The notes under the pieces are model-generated. The model was not told the origin of the DNA and did no database searches. It saw only the letters and a list, made by a program, of their open reading frames with translations. Shown here one piece after another: positions 40,494 through 49,461 of a stretch of 64,000 nucleotides of DNA. The stretch is taken from positions 57,853 to 121,852 of the forward strand of contig NZ_WIND01000013.1 in the NCBI RefSeq assembly GCF_009697225.1. Reading direction: 5' to 3'. The first letter of the stretch is position 1, and each line of letters opens with the position of its first letter. The translations under genes were made by a program, and so were the position numbers. The DNA is from Halovulum marinum. GTDB lineage: Bacteria; Pseudomonadota; Alphaproteobacteria; Rhodobacterales; Rhodobacteraceae.

Positions 40494-41062
40494 TGGCGGG
40501 GAGCGCCTCGGCACTCGGTGCCGCGCCAGGTCTGGCGCGGCGGATCGACAGGCTGACGCAGACCGTCGCGCTGACCGGATTTGCCGGGCTGGTGGTCGTG
40601 GCGCTCCTGACCTTCTATGACGGCTCGGCACGCTACATCGGTGTGCCGCGCATTTCGGGCTTTCACGACTACGGAGAGCTTGTCTATCCCATCGTCATCG
40701 CCAGTTGCTTCCCCGCCGGCCTGCTTCGGCAAAGCAACGTGACAGTGCGCATACTGGGCAAGCTGATCGGTCCTCGCGGGTCGATGGCGTTGGAGGCGTT
40801 CGCCGGTTTGCTTACTCTGGCGTTCTTTGCGGTGCTGGCCTGGCAGTTCGTTGCGCTGACGTCGAATTATGCCGAGGCCGGGCGCACTACCCGCACCGTT
40901 GAAATTCCGCTGGCGATCTGGTGGTGGATCGCAACGGCGATCATGGCGCTGTGCGTGCCGGTGCAAGCCTATGTCACCTGGGCCTGGGCCCGCGCCGCGT
41001 GGACAGGTGAGCCGCCAGCACTGGCGGATCTGAAATCCGGCGATACCGCCGAAGTTGCATAA
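40493..41062 (+). CDS. dctQ: TRAP transporter small membrane subunit DctQ
   Basis: 189 residues, four membrane helices (about 27-50, 65-85, 105-125, 145-165). FYDGSARYIGVPRISGFHDY and ELVYPIVIASCFPAGLL match the family. It pairs with DctM. Confidence 0.88.
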   Translation: MAGSASALGAAPGLARRIDRLTQTVALTGFAGLVVVALLTFYDGSARYIGVPRISGFHDYGELVYPIVIASCFPAGLLRQSNVTVRILGKLIGPRGSMALEAFAGLLTLAFFAVLAWQFVALTSNYAEAGRTTRTVEIPLAIWWWIATAIMALCVPVQAYVTWAWARAAWTGEPPALADLKSGDTAEVA

Positions 41063-41071
41063 GGTAACGCC

Positions 41072-42382
41072 GTGACCGATCCTTTCCTCGTGGGCTCTCT
41101 GGGCCTGCTGGCCATGTTTGCGCTGATCATTCTGCAAGTGCCTGTCGGCGTCGCCATGGGTATCGTTGGCGTCATCGGCACCGGGCTGATCATCGGTTTC
41201 GGCCCGGCGCTGTCTTTGCTGGGCACGGAACCCTCGGCCGCGATGGCATCCGAGGGACTGGCGGTGGTCGCCATGTTCCTGCTTATGGGAAATCTCGCCA
41301 ATGTGGGTGGGTTGTCGTCCGAACTCTACAAGCTCGCGCAGGTCTATCTGGGTCACCTCAGGGGCGGCCTGATCTTCGCCACTATCGGCGCCTGTGCGGG
41401 TTTCGGCGCGGTCTGCGGTAGTTCAGTTGCCACAGCGGCCACGATGGTGAAGATCGCCATGCCCGAGATGGTCCAGCGCGGGTATTCCCGCTCACTTGCC
41501 GCCGGGTCCATCGCCTCGGGCGGGACACTGGGCATGATCATTCCGCCAAGCGTGGTAATGATCCTTTATGCGATCCTGACCGAGAACTCGATCATCACTC
41601 TGTTTCTGGCCGCGATCATTCCCGGTCTTCTGGCTGTGGTGTTCTACTTTTTCGCGGTCGCAATTACCGTGCGCCTGTACCCCGAGACAGCCCCAGTCGG
41701 GCCGCGCAGCACCTGGACCGAGCGGCGTCAGGTCACCAAGCAGAATTGGGCAGTTTTGCTACTGGCGGTCGCCGTTTCAGGCGGCATCTACAGTGGCATC
41801 TTCACCGTAACTGAGGCCGCGTCTGTCGGCGCGACTATCGCATTGGGGCTGGCGCTGCTGCGCCGCCGTCTGACGGTCGGCAGCTTCCTGTCCTGCCTGG
41901 GCGATACCGCCGCCAACACCGGACTGATCTTCGTCATCATCATCGGTGCGTCGGTATTCTCGTATTTCGCAACTCTATCTGGGCTACCAATGGCTGCCGT
42001 CGCGTGGATCGAGGGACTAGGCCTGCCTGACCTTCTGGTGATTTTCTGCCTCCTTGGTTTCTACCTGGTGCTGGGCTCGATATTCGACACGATTGCCGCG
42101 ATGGTGTTGACGCTGCCCTTCGTTTATCCACTGGTGGTCGGCATGGGCTACGATCCGGTTTGGTGGGGCGTGGTCAACGTGGTTGTGATCGAACTTGGCA
42201 TGATCACCCCGCCCATCGGCATCAACGTCTTCGTGCTGCACGCGATGGCGGACGACCTGCCGCTAGGCAAGATCTTCCGCGGCGTGATTCCGTTCATCTT
42301 CGCAGACCTCGCCCGGCTGATTCTGCTAGTCTTTATACCGGGGCTGAGCCTCTGGCTGCCCGGCGCACTGGGTTGGCTGTAG
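41072..42382 (+). CDS. dctM: TRAP transporter large membrane subunit DctM
   Basis: 436 residues, about 12 membrane helices. GASVATAATM-like stretch reads GSSVATAATMVKIAMPEM, followed by RGYSRSLAAGSIASGGTLGM and IPPSVVMILYAILTENSI; near the end ELGMITPPIGINVFVLHAM. It is the sodium-driven channel of the transporter. GTG start, 9 bases after dctQ; last gene of the cluster. Confidence 0.92.
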   Translation: MTDPFLVGSLGLLAMFALIILQVPVGVAMGIVGVIGTGLIIGFGPALSLLGTEPSAAMASEGLAVVAMFLLMGNLANVGGLSSELYKLAQVYLGHLRGGLIFATIGACAGFGAVCGSSVATAATMVKIAMPEMVQRGYSRSLAAGSIASGGTLGMIIPPSVVMILYAILTENSIITLFLAAIIPGLLAVVFYFFAVAITVRLYPETAPVGPRSTWTERRQVTKQNWAVLLLAVAVSGGIYSGIFTVTEAASVGATIALGLALLRRRLTVGSFLSCLGDTAANTGLIFVIIIGASVFSYFATLSGLPMAAVAWIEGLGLPDLLVIFCLLGFYLVLGSIFDTIAAMVLTLPFVYPLVVGMGYDPVWWGVVNVVVIELGMITPPIGINVFVLHAMADDLPLGKIFRGVIPFIFADLARLILLVFIPGLSLWLPGALGWL

Positions 42383-42535
42383 CGGCTTTCCGCATTGCGT
42401 CAGACAAACAAGAGCAGCAGCGCTTCCGGTTCGGGGGCGCCGCACTGTTTCTGCCGGGCGCATCGATGGCCGGGACTGACGTCCGAGGCAAACCTTGCCA
42501 TTCCCCAATCTCCTCGTTCACCTTGCTGGTAGCTC

Positions 42536-42576
42536 TTGACGTGTCCACATGTGGACCATATGTTCATATATGGACA
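42536..42576 (+). promoter_or_regulatory. Xre-RES promoter with palindromic operator
   Basis: -35 TTGACG (42536-42541) and -10 TATGTT (42559-42564) are 17 bases apart. A perfect 14-bp palindrome GTCCACATGTGGAC (42543-42556) fills the spacer and a third TGGAC half-site lies at 42571-42575. This fits autorepression by the antitoxin complex. Confidence 0.6.
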
Positions 42577-42588
42577 AGGAGCATAGCG

Positions 42589-43104
42589 ATGCGTATTGCC
42601 AGCGTTTCAGGTGTCGACGCCCCCTCCAAGGGCATCGGGTACCACACGATTTCCAAAGAAGACCGTGAACGGACAAGCGCTCCCGGCCTGCGCGCTTTTC
42701 GCGAGATCGCGGATCGATTTGGCTTGAGCGAAGCGGAGCGCATTTCCCTCCTCGGGGATCCCGGCCGATCAACCTATCATCAGTGGATGAAGAAGGCGCG
42801 CGAACAGCGGTCTCTCACCCTGCCGCTTGATACGCTCTTGCGGATCTCGGCGGTGCTCGGGATTTACAAGGCGCTGAGCATCCTGTTCGAGAGCGAGAGT
42901 GAGGCGCTGGTCTGGCTGAAGGGACCTCATCGGGGCACGCTCTTCGCGGGGGCCTCGCCTATGGTCTACATGCTGGAAGGCGGGCACGACGGACTCATGT
43001 CGGTGCGCCGCTACCTCGATGCCTGGCGAGGCGGCAACATGGGCGCTGGCGCACCGGAGGGGAGTTTCGAGGCGGTCACCGAGGGCGACCTCGTGTTCGC
43101 ATGA
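42589..43104 (+). CDS. Xre/MbcA/ParS-type antitoxin (DUF2384)
   Basis: 171 residues. Central helix-turn-helix (LRAFREIADRFGLSEAERIS, LLGDPGRSTYHQWMKKA) followed by the toxin-binding domain with RISAVLGIYKALSILFESES, EALVWLKGPH and GGHDGLMSVRRYLDAWRGG. It binds and blocks the RES toxin and represses the operon. AAGGAG ribosome site 7 bases before the ATG. Overlaps the toxin gene by four bases. Confidence 0.88.
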   Translation: MRIASVSGVDAPSKGIGYHTISKEDRERTSAPGLRAFREIADRFGLSEAERISLLGDPGRSTYHQWMKKAREQRSLTLPLDTLLRISAVLGIYKALSILFESESEALVWLKGPHRGTLFAGASPMVYMLEGGHDGLMSVRRYLDAWRGGNMGAGAPEGSFEAVTEGDLVFA

Positions 43105-43775
43105 GGATCATCGATTACGATGTGACGTCCGCGCCGGCGGGAACGTCACGCCTCATCCCCTCGCGGTTTCCGCCGGTATCGGCCTTTGAAGCGGTCGCTG
43201 CCGCAGATGATCTGGATGCCGTGATGTACTTGGAGGGCTGGACGAATGACCGCCTGGTGGCTCCGCGGCTCGAGCGCCTGCCCCGGGCGGAGTGGGTGTA
43301 TGGACGCCCGAACGCGAGTGTGGTCATGGCGGCTTTTCTGCACGGATCGCCTGGCGGGCTCAGGTTCACGGATTCGAGCCTGGGGGCGTGGTATTGCTCT
43401 ACCAGCATCAACACGGCGCTTCTGGAGGTGGCCAACGGGTTGCGCGAGGAGATCGCCTTGAGTGCCCTGACACAGAAAGCCGAGACCTATCGGCAATACA
43501 GATCGGATCTGGCGGGCGACTACGTCGACATCTTTGGAGCACACCCGGAAAATCACGATCCCGACGATGCATGCCATCCCGAGACCCAGGCCTTCGGTCG
43601 GCGGGTTCGGGAAGAAGGCGCACGCGCCGGCATTCGATATGAAAGCGTGCGCCACCCCGGCCATGAGAACTGGGTCTGCTTTCGTCCATCGCTGGTCCTG
43701 AACGTGACACAAGCAAGCCATTTCAGGATCGAAGTGCCCCGGTCGGGCCGTGTCGTCGTGCGCCAGCTCTCCTGA
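43101..43775 (+). CDS. RES-domain toxin
   Basis: 224 residues. The RES fold (ADP-ribosyltransferase-like) is shown by the Arg in LIPSRFPP, MYLEGWTNDRL, the Tyr/Ser pair in AWYCSTSINTALLEV and WVCFRPSLVLN near the end. Known RES toxins deplete NAD+ or modify a metabolic enzyme. The protein is longer than the minimal RES domain, with a Glu- and Asp-rich middle. Paired with the DUF2384 antitoxin. Confidence 0.85.
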   Translation: MRIIDYDVTSAPAGTSRLIPSRFPPVSAFEAVAAADDLDAVMYLEGWTNDRLVAPRLERLPRAEWVYGRPNASVVMAAFLHGSPGGLRFTDSSLGAWYCSTSINTALLEVANGLREEIALSALTQKAETYRQYRSDLAGDYVDIFGAHPENHDPDDACHPETQAFGRRVREEGARAGIRYESVRHPGHENWVCFRPSLVLNVTQASHFRIEVPRSGRVVVRQLS

Positions 43776-43844
43776 TGTGGCCGCGACAGTCTGTGAGGTC
43801 GTCATGCAATTTGAAAAGATCAGCCACACGCCCTCCCGGCCCGA

Positions 43845-44145
43845 GATCCCTGTCATCTTACGTTGCCGCCGATCTGGCCAACTATCTTGAGGGCAAGGGA
43901 ATGGATCATGTTCGAGGCGCACCGCATCACCCGCAAACCCAAGGCAAGATCGAGCGCTGGCATCAGACCATGAAGAACCGGGTCCTCTTGGAAAACTACT
44001 TCCTGCCCGGCGACCTGGAACGGCAGATCGCCGCCTTCATCGACCACTACAACAACCATCGCTACCACGAGAGCCTGGCCAACCTGACACCGGCCGATGT
44101 CTATCACGGCCGCGGCGCAAGGATCCTGAAGATGAGAGAGGAGGC
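43845..44145 (+). pseudogene. IS3-family transposase (OrfB) C-terminal fragment
   Basis: Codes SSYVAADLANYLEGKGMDHV, APHHPQTQGKIERWHQTMKN (the last catalytic Glu) and HYNNHRYHESLANLTPADVY, the end of an IS3 integrase core. The front two thirds are absent. The frame continues without a stop into the sulfatase fragment. Confidence 0.8.
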
Positions 44146-44578
44146 GACGGGAGAAACGGGCCCCGGAATGATCGACGACGACCATCCGGGGGTGTCGATC
44201 GGTGACATGGCCAACGGCCTTGAGCCGGATCGGACGATCCTGTCCGAGTACCACGCCATGGGCTCGACCACGGGTGCGTTCATGATCCGCCACGGAAAGT
44301 ACAAGTACGTGCACTACGTGGCGCATCCCTCACAGCTGTTCGATCGCGAGACGGATCCGCAGGAGCTGAACGACCTTGGTACGGATCCCGACTACGGCGA
44401 GGTCATCGCCGCGTGCGAGGCGCGGCTGCGCGATCTGCTTGACCCGGAAGAGGTCGACCGCCGTGCCAAGACCCGCCAGCGCGACCTGGTGGAGCTGAAC
44501 GGAGGACGCGAGGCGGTGATCGCGCGCGGCGACCTGGGGTTCTCGCCGCCGCCGGGTCACCAGCCCGATCTAGGCTGA
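44146..44578 (+). pseudogene. sulfatase 3' fragment, fused in frame behind the transposase fragment
   Basis: The C-terminal part resembles choline-sulfatase/arylsulfatase ends: RTILSEYHAMGSTTGAFMIR, HGKYKYVHYVAHPSQLFDRE, DPQELNDLGTDPDYGEVI and LNGGREAVIARGDLGFSPPP. The catalytic N-terminal domain (C-x-P-S-R) is missing. Together with the IS3 piece it makes one open frame from 43775, which is unlikely to be functional. Confidence 0.75.
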
Positions 44579-44844
44579 CTGGCGACGTCAGCTTTGCAGG
44601 TGGGCTTGGCCGGGACCCGTACTGGTCTCGGCTGAGCCGAAGCGTTGTTTTCTAAGGCTAAGTGTGAACGGCGGATTGTCTGGCGTGAAGGTTTGGGCCT
44701 GGCGCGTCCGCCCGGGCTACTGAGAACCAGCTCGTATCCCAGTCAGACGCCGAGGCGATCAAAGACCGTATTGGATCTGAGTCTGTGAAGTCAGATGTCG
44801 CGTAGCTCTTAATCGAGGTCATCTGTGAACCGGCATGGAAAAGT
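44579..44844. other. intergenic, no gene supported
   Basis: No coding or RNA signal recognised. It ends with GAAAAGT (44838-44844), which recurs immediately after the first ISL3 copy and is probably its target duplication. Confidence 0.35.
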
Positions 44845-46505
44845 GGCTCTGACTCAGAGTTGATGCACCTTTTCGACTATGATGCCGCGACAAGCCGAGC
44901 CTTGAGCAGGTCGATATTCGCGCGCCCATACATCTGGCGTTTCAGCGTCTTCAGGCGATTGATCTGGCCCTCGGTCTGCCCGTTCGACCAGGGCTCCCGC
45001 AATGCGGCGGCAACTGCGGCCTGGTCGCTACGAAGGCCACGGGCGAAGGATGAGAGCAAGCTGTCGTCGGCTTCGTCGAGCCAGGCGCCCAGGGCACTCT
45101 CACGGGCGTTTCGCACCATTTCAGTGAACCGGTCGGTCAGTTCCCGGGCGGTTGCCAGCGCTGGTAGCGCCGCTTCGATCCGCACGACCTGGATTGCATC
45201 GGCACGAGTCAGATGATCCCGTCCCATGGTCAGGAGCCGCGCAATCCTTCGGGCAGGTGGCGATTTTCCGGTTCCGGACGGTACCGCTTGCTCGGCCCGG
45301 CGCTGGCGTGTCGCCCACTCGCCGACGACCCGGAGACTGCCTTGAAACCCATCAGCCCGTAACCGGCGCCAGAGTTCTGCGCCGTTGCGGCATCCGCCGC
45401 TCCACTCCCGTTCCAGCCGAGGCAACCAAGCGGTCAAGCTGCTCTCACGGATGCGGAAAACATCTTCGCGCTCACCGCGGACGATCTGGCGGACCAAGCC
45501 GCGACTCAGCCCGGTCAGACGCACGATCCGTTTGATGGGAACACCCTCGTCTGCCATTCGGCGGACCATGTGGTTGGTCTGCTGGCGCCTTTGAAAACCC
45601 TCGAATTGCAGCCTTTCCGCTGCCGTCAGAAGCCTCGGATCGAGGGTCTCTACCCCGATTGCCTTGCGAATGGCTGGCATGTTCCGCTGCACGGCGGCCA
45701 GGAAGGCGGCACTTGCATTCTCTAGCAGATGCCAACGATCCGCGACTTGAACTGCGTCTGGCAGGGCGCGAGCGGCAGCACCGCCATAGCCACCGTTGCG
45801 ATCGCGGGCGACAACCTCGATCCCGGGACGCGCGCGGAGCCACGCTTCCACAGTGGCGGGCTCTCGGTCGGGCAGCAGATCGATGACCTTCCGCCGTTCG
45901 AGATCGCAGATCAGCGTGCCATATCGCTGTCCCTTGCGCCACGCCCAGTCGTCGATACCCACCACACGAGGTTCCGCGGCAGCCTCCTCGGCCTTCGGCC
46001 GAACGCGGCGCAGGCGAGTGTCTTTGCTGACCGGCAGCAGAAGCCGTACAGCAAGCGCCTGCGCGGGGCGCCCACCAAGAGCAATGCCGATGTGACGCAC
46101 CAGTTCTTGCAAGCGTGATGTCCTACGCGAATGTGGCCGGGTGACATCAGGCGGGAACCGTTCTGAAAAAATCTTCGCCGGGCAACCTGCAGCGCAGCAA
46201 CGAAACCGGCGAACCAGTAGCACCAGTTCAACTTCTCGGCCATGCGCGGGGAGATCGGCTGGCCGACGCCAATACTTGCTGTGGACATGGCGGGAGACCG
46301 TGCCACAGCGTGGGCATGCTGCCGACGCATCCAAGGAATGGGCGTGGACCCGGATCCTGTTGCCATCAAGCTCCACTTGGTCGGCCTTCAACCCTGCCGG
46401 TAGAAAATCTCGTCGCGAAAGCCATGAACCCATCGGCAACCTCCATCAAGCTTGCCAAGATATAGCGCTCTGGCAACTCAACTGCACCAAATGCGCGACA
46501 GAGCC
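44845..46505 (-). mobile_element. ISL3-family insertion sequence, copy 1
   Basis: 1661 bp. Ends are inverted: left GGCTCTGACTCAGAG, right (reverse complement) GGCTCTGTCGCGCAT, both followed by a TTG-x-TGCA motif. GAAAAGT flanks both sides, giving a likely 7-8 bp target duplication (ISL3 elements typically make 8 bp). Contains one transposase gene. Confidence 0.8.
44877..46439 (-). CDS. ISL3-family transposase, copy 1
   Basis: 520 residues. N-terminal zinc-finger region (CPRCGTVSRHVHSKYWRR and C-C-A-A-G-C), then the DDE core: VVGIDDWAWRKGQRYGTLIC (Asp), VARDRNGGYGGAAARALPDA (Asp), LLENASAAFLAAV and the late Glu in REPWSNGQTEGQINRLKTLK. Intact. Residues ~139-150 (KDTRLRRVRPKAEE) differ from copy 2 at four positions, caused by six base changes within ~40 bp; I saw no other difference between the copies. 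Confidence 0.9.
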   Translation of the reverse strand: MPMGSWLSRRDFLPAGLKADQVELDGNRIRVHAHSLDASAACPRCGTVSRHVHSKYWRRPADLPAHGREVELVLLVRRFRCCAAGCPAKIFSERFPPDVTRPHSRRTSRLQELVRHIGIALGGRPAQALAVRLLLPVSKDTRLRRVRPKAEEAAAEPRVVGIDDWAWRKGQRYGTLICDLERRKVIDLLPDREPATVEAWLRARPGIEVVARDRNGGYGGAAARALPDAVQVADRWHLLENASAAFLAAVQRNMPAIRKAIGVETLDPRLLTAAERLQFEGFQRRQQTNHMVRRMADEGVPIKRIVRLTGLSRGLVRQIVRGEREDVFRIRESSLTAWLPRLEREWSGGCRNGAELWRRLRADGFQGSLRVVGEWATRQRRAEQAVPSGTGKSPPARRIARLLTMGRDHLTRADAIQVVRIEAALPALATARELTDRFTEMVRNARESALGAWLDEADDSLLSSFARGLRSDQAAVAAALREPWSNGQTEGQINRLKTLKRQMYGRANIDLLKARLVAAS

Positions 46506-46546
46506 GAAAAGTGACCCCGTAGCGGGGGTGATCGGCGTCCAAGAAT

Positions 46547-48207
46547 GGCTCTGACTCAGAGTTGATGCACCTTTTCGACTATGATGCCGCGACAAGCCGA
46601 GCCTTGAGCAGGTCGATATTCGCGCGCCCATACATCTGGCGTTTCAGCGTCTTCAGGCGATTGATCTGGCCCTCGGTCTGCCCGTTCGACCAGGGCTCCC
46701 GCAATGCGGCGGCAACTGCGGCCTGGTCGCTACGAAGGCCACGGGCGAAGGATGAGAGCAAGCTGTCGTCGGCTTCGTCGAGCCAGGCGCCCAGGGCACT
46801 CTCACGGGCGTTTCGCACCATTTCAGTGAACCGGTCGGTCAGTTCCCGGGCGGTTGCCAGCGCTGGTAGCGCCGCTTCGATCCGCACGACCTGGATTGCA
46901 TCGGCACGAGTCAGATGATCCCGTCCCATGGTCAGGAGCCGCGCAATCCTTCGGGCAGGTGGCGATTTTCCGGTTCCGGACGGTACCGCTTGCTCGGCCC
47001 GGCGCTGGCGTGTCGCCCACTCGCCGACGACCCGGAGACTGCCTTGAAACCCATCAGCCCGTAACCGGCGCCAGAGTTCTGCGCCGTTGCGGCATCCGCC
47101 GCTCCACTCCCGTTCCAGCCGAGGCAACCAAGCGGTCAAGCTGCTCTCACGGATGCGGAAAACATCTTCGCGCTCACCGCGGACGATCTGGCGGACCAAG
47201 CCGCGACTCAGCCCGGTCAGACGCACGATCCGTTTGATGGGAACACCCTCGTCTGCCATTCGGCGGACCATGTGGTTGGTCTGCTGGCGCCTTTGAAAAC
47301 CCTCGAATTGCAGCCTTTCCGCTGCCGTCAGAAGCCTCGGATCGAGGGTCTCTACCCCGATTGCCTTGCGAATGGCTGGCATGTTCCGCTGCACGGCGGC
47401 CAGGAAGGCGGCACTTGCATTCTCTAGCAGATGCCAACGATCCGCGACTTGAACTGCGTCTGGCAGGGCGCGAGCGGCAGCACCGCCATAGCCACCGTTG
47501 CGATCGCGGGCGACAACCTCGATCCCGGGACGCGCGCGGAGCCACGCTTCCACAGTGGCGGGCTCTCGGTCGGGCAGCAGATCGATGACCTTCCGCCGTT
47601 CGAGATCGCAGATCAGCGTGCCATATCGCTGTCCCTTGCGCCACGCCCAGTCGTCGATACCCACCACACGAGGTTCCGCGGCAGCCTCCTCGGTCTTCGC
47701 CCGAACGCTGCGCAGGAAAGTGTCTTTGCTCACCGGCAGCAGAAGCCGTACAGCAAGCGCCTGCGCGGGGCGCCCACCAAGAGCAATGCCGATGTGACGC
47801 ACCAGTTCTTGCAAGCGTGATGTCCTACGCGAATGTGGCCGGGTGACATCAGGCGGGAACCGTTCTGAAAAAATCTTCGCCGGGCAACCTGCAGCGCAGC
47901 AACGAAACCGGCGAACCAGTAGCACCAGTTCAACTTCTCGGCCATGCGCGGGGAGATCGGCTGGCCGACGCCAATACTTGCTGTGGACATGGCGGGAGAC
48001 CGTGCCACAGCGTGGGCATGCTGCCGACGCATCCAAGGAATGGGCGTGGACCCGGATCCTGTTGCCATCAAGCTCCACTTGGTCGGCCTTCAACCCTGCC
48101 GGTAGAAAATCTCGTCGCGAAAGCCATGAACCCATCGGCAACCTCCATCAAGCTTGCCAAGATATAGCGCTCTGGCAACTCAACTGCACCAAATGCGCGA
48201 CAGAGCC
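46547..48207 (-). mobile_element. ISL3-family insertion sequence, copy 2
   Basis: 1661 bp, same ends and same orientation as copy 1, separated from it by 41 bases. No target duplication is seen around this copy (CCAAGAAT left, AAAGTTCG right), so it may have arrived by recombination or its other side was deleted. Confidence 0.8.
46579..48141 (-). CDS. ISL3-family transposase, copy 2
   Basis: 520 residues, intact, with the same zinc finger and DDE core as copy 1. It reads KDTFLRSVRAKTEE at residues ~139-152, which looks closer to the family norm than copy 1. Confidence 0.9.
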   Translation of the reverse strand: MPMGSWLSRRDFLPAGLKADQVELDGNRIRVHAHSLDASAACPRCGTVSRHVHSKYWRRPADLPAHGREVELVLLVRRFRCCAAGCPAKIFSERFPPDVTRPHSRRTSRLQELVRHIGIALGGRPAQALAVRLLLPVSKDTFLRSVRAKTEEAAAEPRVVGIDDWAWRKGQRYGTLICDLERRKVIDLLPDREPATVEAWLRARPGIEVVARDRNGGYGGAAARALPDAVQVADRWHLLENASAAFLAAVQRNMPAIRKAIGVETLDPRLLTAAERLQFEGFQRRQQTNHMVRRMADEGVPIKRIVRLTGLSRGLVRQIVRGEREDVFRIRESSLTAWLPRLEREWSGGCRNGAELWRRLRADGFQGSLRVVGEWATRQRRAEQAVPSGTGKSPPARRIARLLTMGRDHLTRADAIQVVRIEAALPALATARELTDRFTEMVRNARESALGAWLDEADDSLLSSFARGLRSDQAAVAAALREPWSNGQTEGQINRLKTLKRQMYGRANIDLLKARLVAAS

Positions 48208-48250
48208 AAAGTTCGGCGCCGATTGACAGCCGGAGTCTGAATTCAGCTAG

Positions 48251-48382
48251 TTATGTGGCAATGTCCTCAGTTTTCAGAGCGGCGTAGAAGTTCGCCGTTG
48301 CTTCTGCCGGTGGGATGTTCCCGATAGGCTCGAGCAGACGGCGGTTGTTGAACCAGTCCACCCATTCGAGTGTCGCGTATGT
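48251..48382 (-). pseudogene. IS3-family transposase C-terminal fragment
   Basis: TYATLEWVDWFNNRRLLEPI, then GNIPPAEATANFYAALKTED, is the last ~40 residues of an IS3-type OrfB of a different type from the one at 43845. Upstream sequence is unrelated. Confidence 0.75.
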
Positions 48383-48788
48383 GAAGAAGCTGGATATAGG
48401 TGAGGTAATGCAGGTCCGATGACGCGACCTGATGAGAACGGGGTGCGTAAGGCCAAGTGCCGTCTCATGCATACACAAATACCTATAATAGACCGAGGAC
48501 AAAGACATTGCCTGTGTCATACCTTACCCCCCGCCGCCAAACGGGCGATCCGAAAGCTCGGGTCCGATATCCGTGACGCGCGTTTGCGCCGCGGCTTGCC
48601 GGCGTCAGTTGTCGCCGAACGGGCAGGTATTGCGCGCTCGACCTACCGATAACTTCATCTGCTAGATTGTTATGCAGTTCCCCAATTCGGGGAAATATAA
48701 GTATCTCAATAACTTATCCTGAAATTTGGCGCGACTAGCCAGATTCTCATGCACCGTCGGGCGCGATCCAGAAAAATTTCTTTGAAAA
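48383..48788. other. intergenic with a truncated Xre-like gene
   Basis: Apart from the Xre fragment at 48521-48652, nothing coding is seen. The last 150 bases are AT-richer and lead to the palindromic operator at 48789, so they likely hold the promoter of the following operon. Confidence 0.35.
48521..48652 (+). pseudogene. Xre-family regulator N-terminal fragment
   Basis: LPPAAKRAIRKLGSDIRDAR, then RRGLPASVVAERAGIARSTY, matches the start of HipB-like Xre regulators. It stops in the middle of the helix-turn-helix (TAA after TYR), so it is broken. Confidence 0.55.
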
Positions 48789-48806
48789 TTACTGAGCGCT
48801 CAGTAA
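48789..48806. promoter_or_regulatory. perfect 18-bp TetR-type operator
   Basis: TTACTGAGCGCTCAGTAA is a perfect palindrome with the TGAGCGCTCA core typical of many TetR operators. It lies 31 bases before the first gene of the operon that encodes a TetR regulator at 52374. Confidence 0.7.
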
Positions 48807-48837
48807 CGTCGGGAATCATCGGCCAAAGAAGGTGACA

Positions 48838-49461
48838 ATGACGCTGACGCTCGATCATATCCTCCTTGGTGCGCCCGACCTCGACGCAGCAACAACTGCT
48901 TTCTCGGCGCTTTCGGGGGTGACTCCGTCGGGCGGTGGCTCGCATCCCGGCTTCGGAACGCGCAACAAGCTGGTCTCGCTCGGCGAGGCACTCTTTTTCG
49001 AAGTGATAGCGCCCGACCCAGAGCAGTTAGCCAAAGGTCGGCGCGCCGATGGCCTGAGCGATCTCGCCGCGCCGAAGATGATGGCATTCTGCCTGCGCTC
49101 GTCGGACCTCTTGGCACTCTCAGAACGCGCTACCGCGGCGGGGCTTTCTCCTCAGACCCCGGTCCCCATGAGCCGTACGCGTCCGGACGGTGTGACGCTG
49201 AACTGGGAGATCCTCTACCTCGATACCGAAGGTTGGGGCGATGCGGTCCCGTTCGTGATCGACTGGAAGGGGTCTCCGCACCCTGCCGAAACGTCACCAG
49301 AGGGATGTGCGCTCACCGACTTCGCCGTTCTGCATCCTGACGCGGCAAAGCTGCGCGCAGTCTACGAAGCGATGGGGATCGATGTGCCCGTCAAATCGGC
49401 GCTCGCGCCCGGGTTCCTGCTTAAGCTCGATACTCCCAACGGTGAGGTCGTGCTCACATGA
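48838..49461 (+). CDS. VOC-superfamily protein (glyoxalase-like)
   Basis: 207 residues. Starts TLDHILLGAPDLDAATTAFS like other glyoxalase_3/VOC proteins, with HPGFGTRNKLVSLGEALFFEV and a second, shorter half (GCALTDFAVLHPDAAKLRAV). Metal ligands are probably His of LDH and Glu of FFEV. Members are dioxygenases, epimerases or lyases; the function here is unknown. First gene of the TetR-controlled operon; it overlaps the thioesterase gene by four bases. GTG at 48832 is an alternative start. Confidence 0.75.
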   Translation: MTLTLDHILLGAPDLDAATTAFSALSGVTPSGGGSHPGFGTRNKLVSLGEALFFEVIAPDPEQLAKGRRADGLSDLAAPKMMAFCLRSSDLLALSERATAAGLSPQTPVPMSRTRPDGVTLNWEILYLDTEGWGDAVPFVIDWKGSPHPAETSPEGCALTDFAVLHPDAAKLRAVYEAMGIDVPVKSALAPGFLLKLDTPNGEVVLT

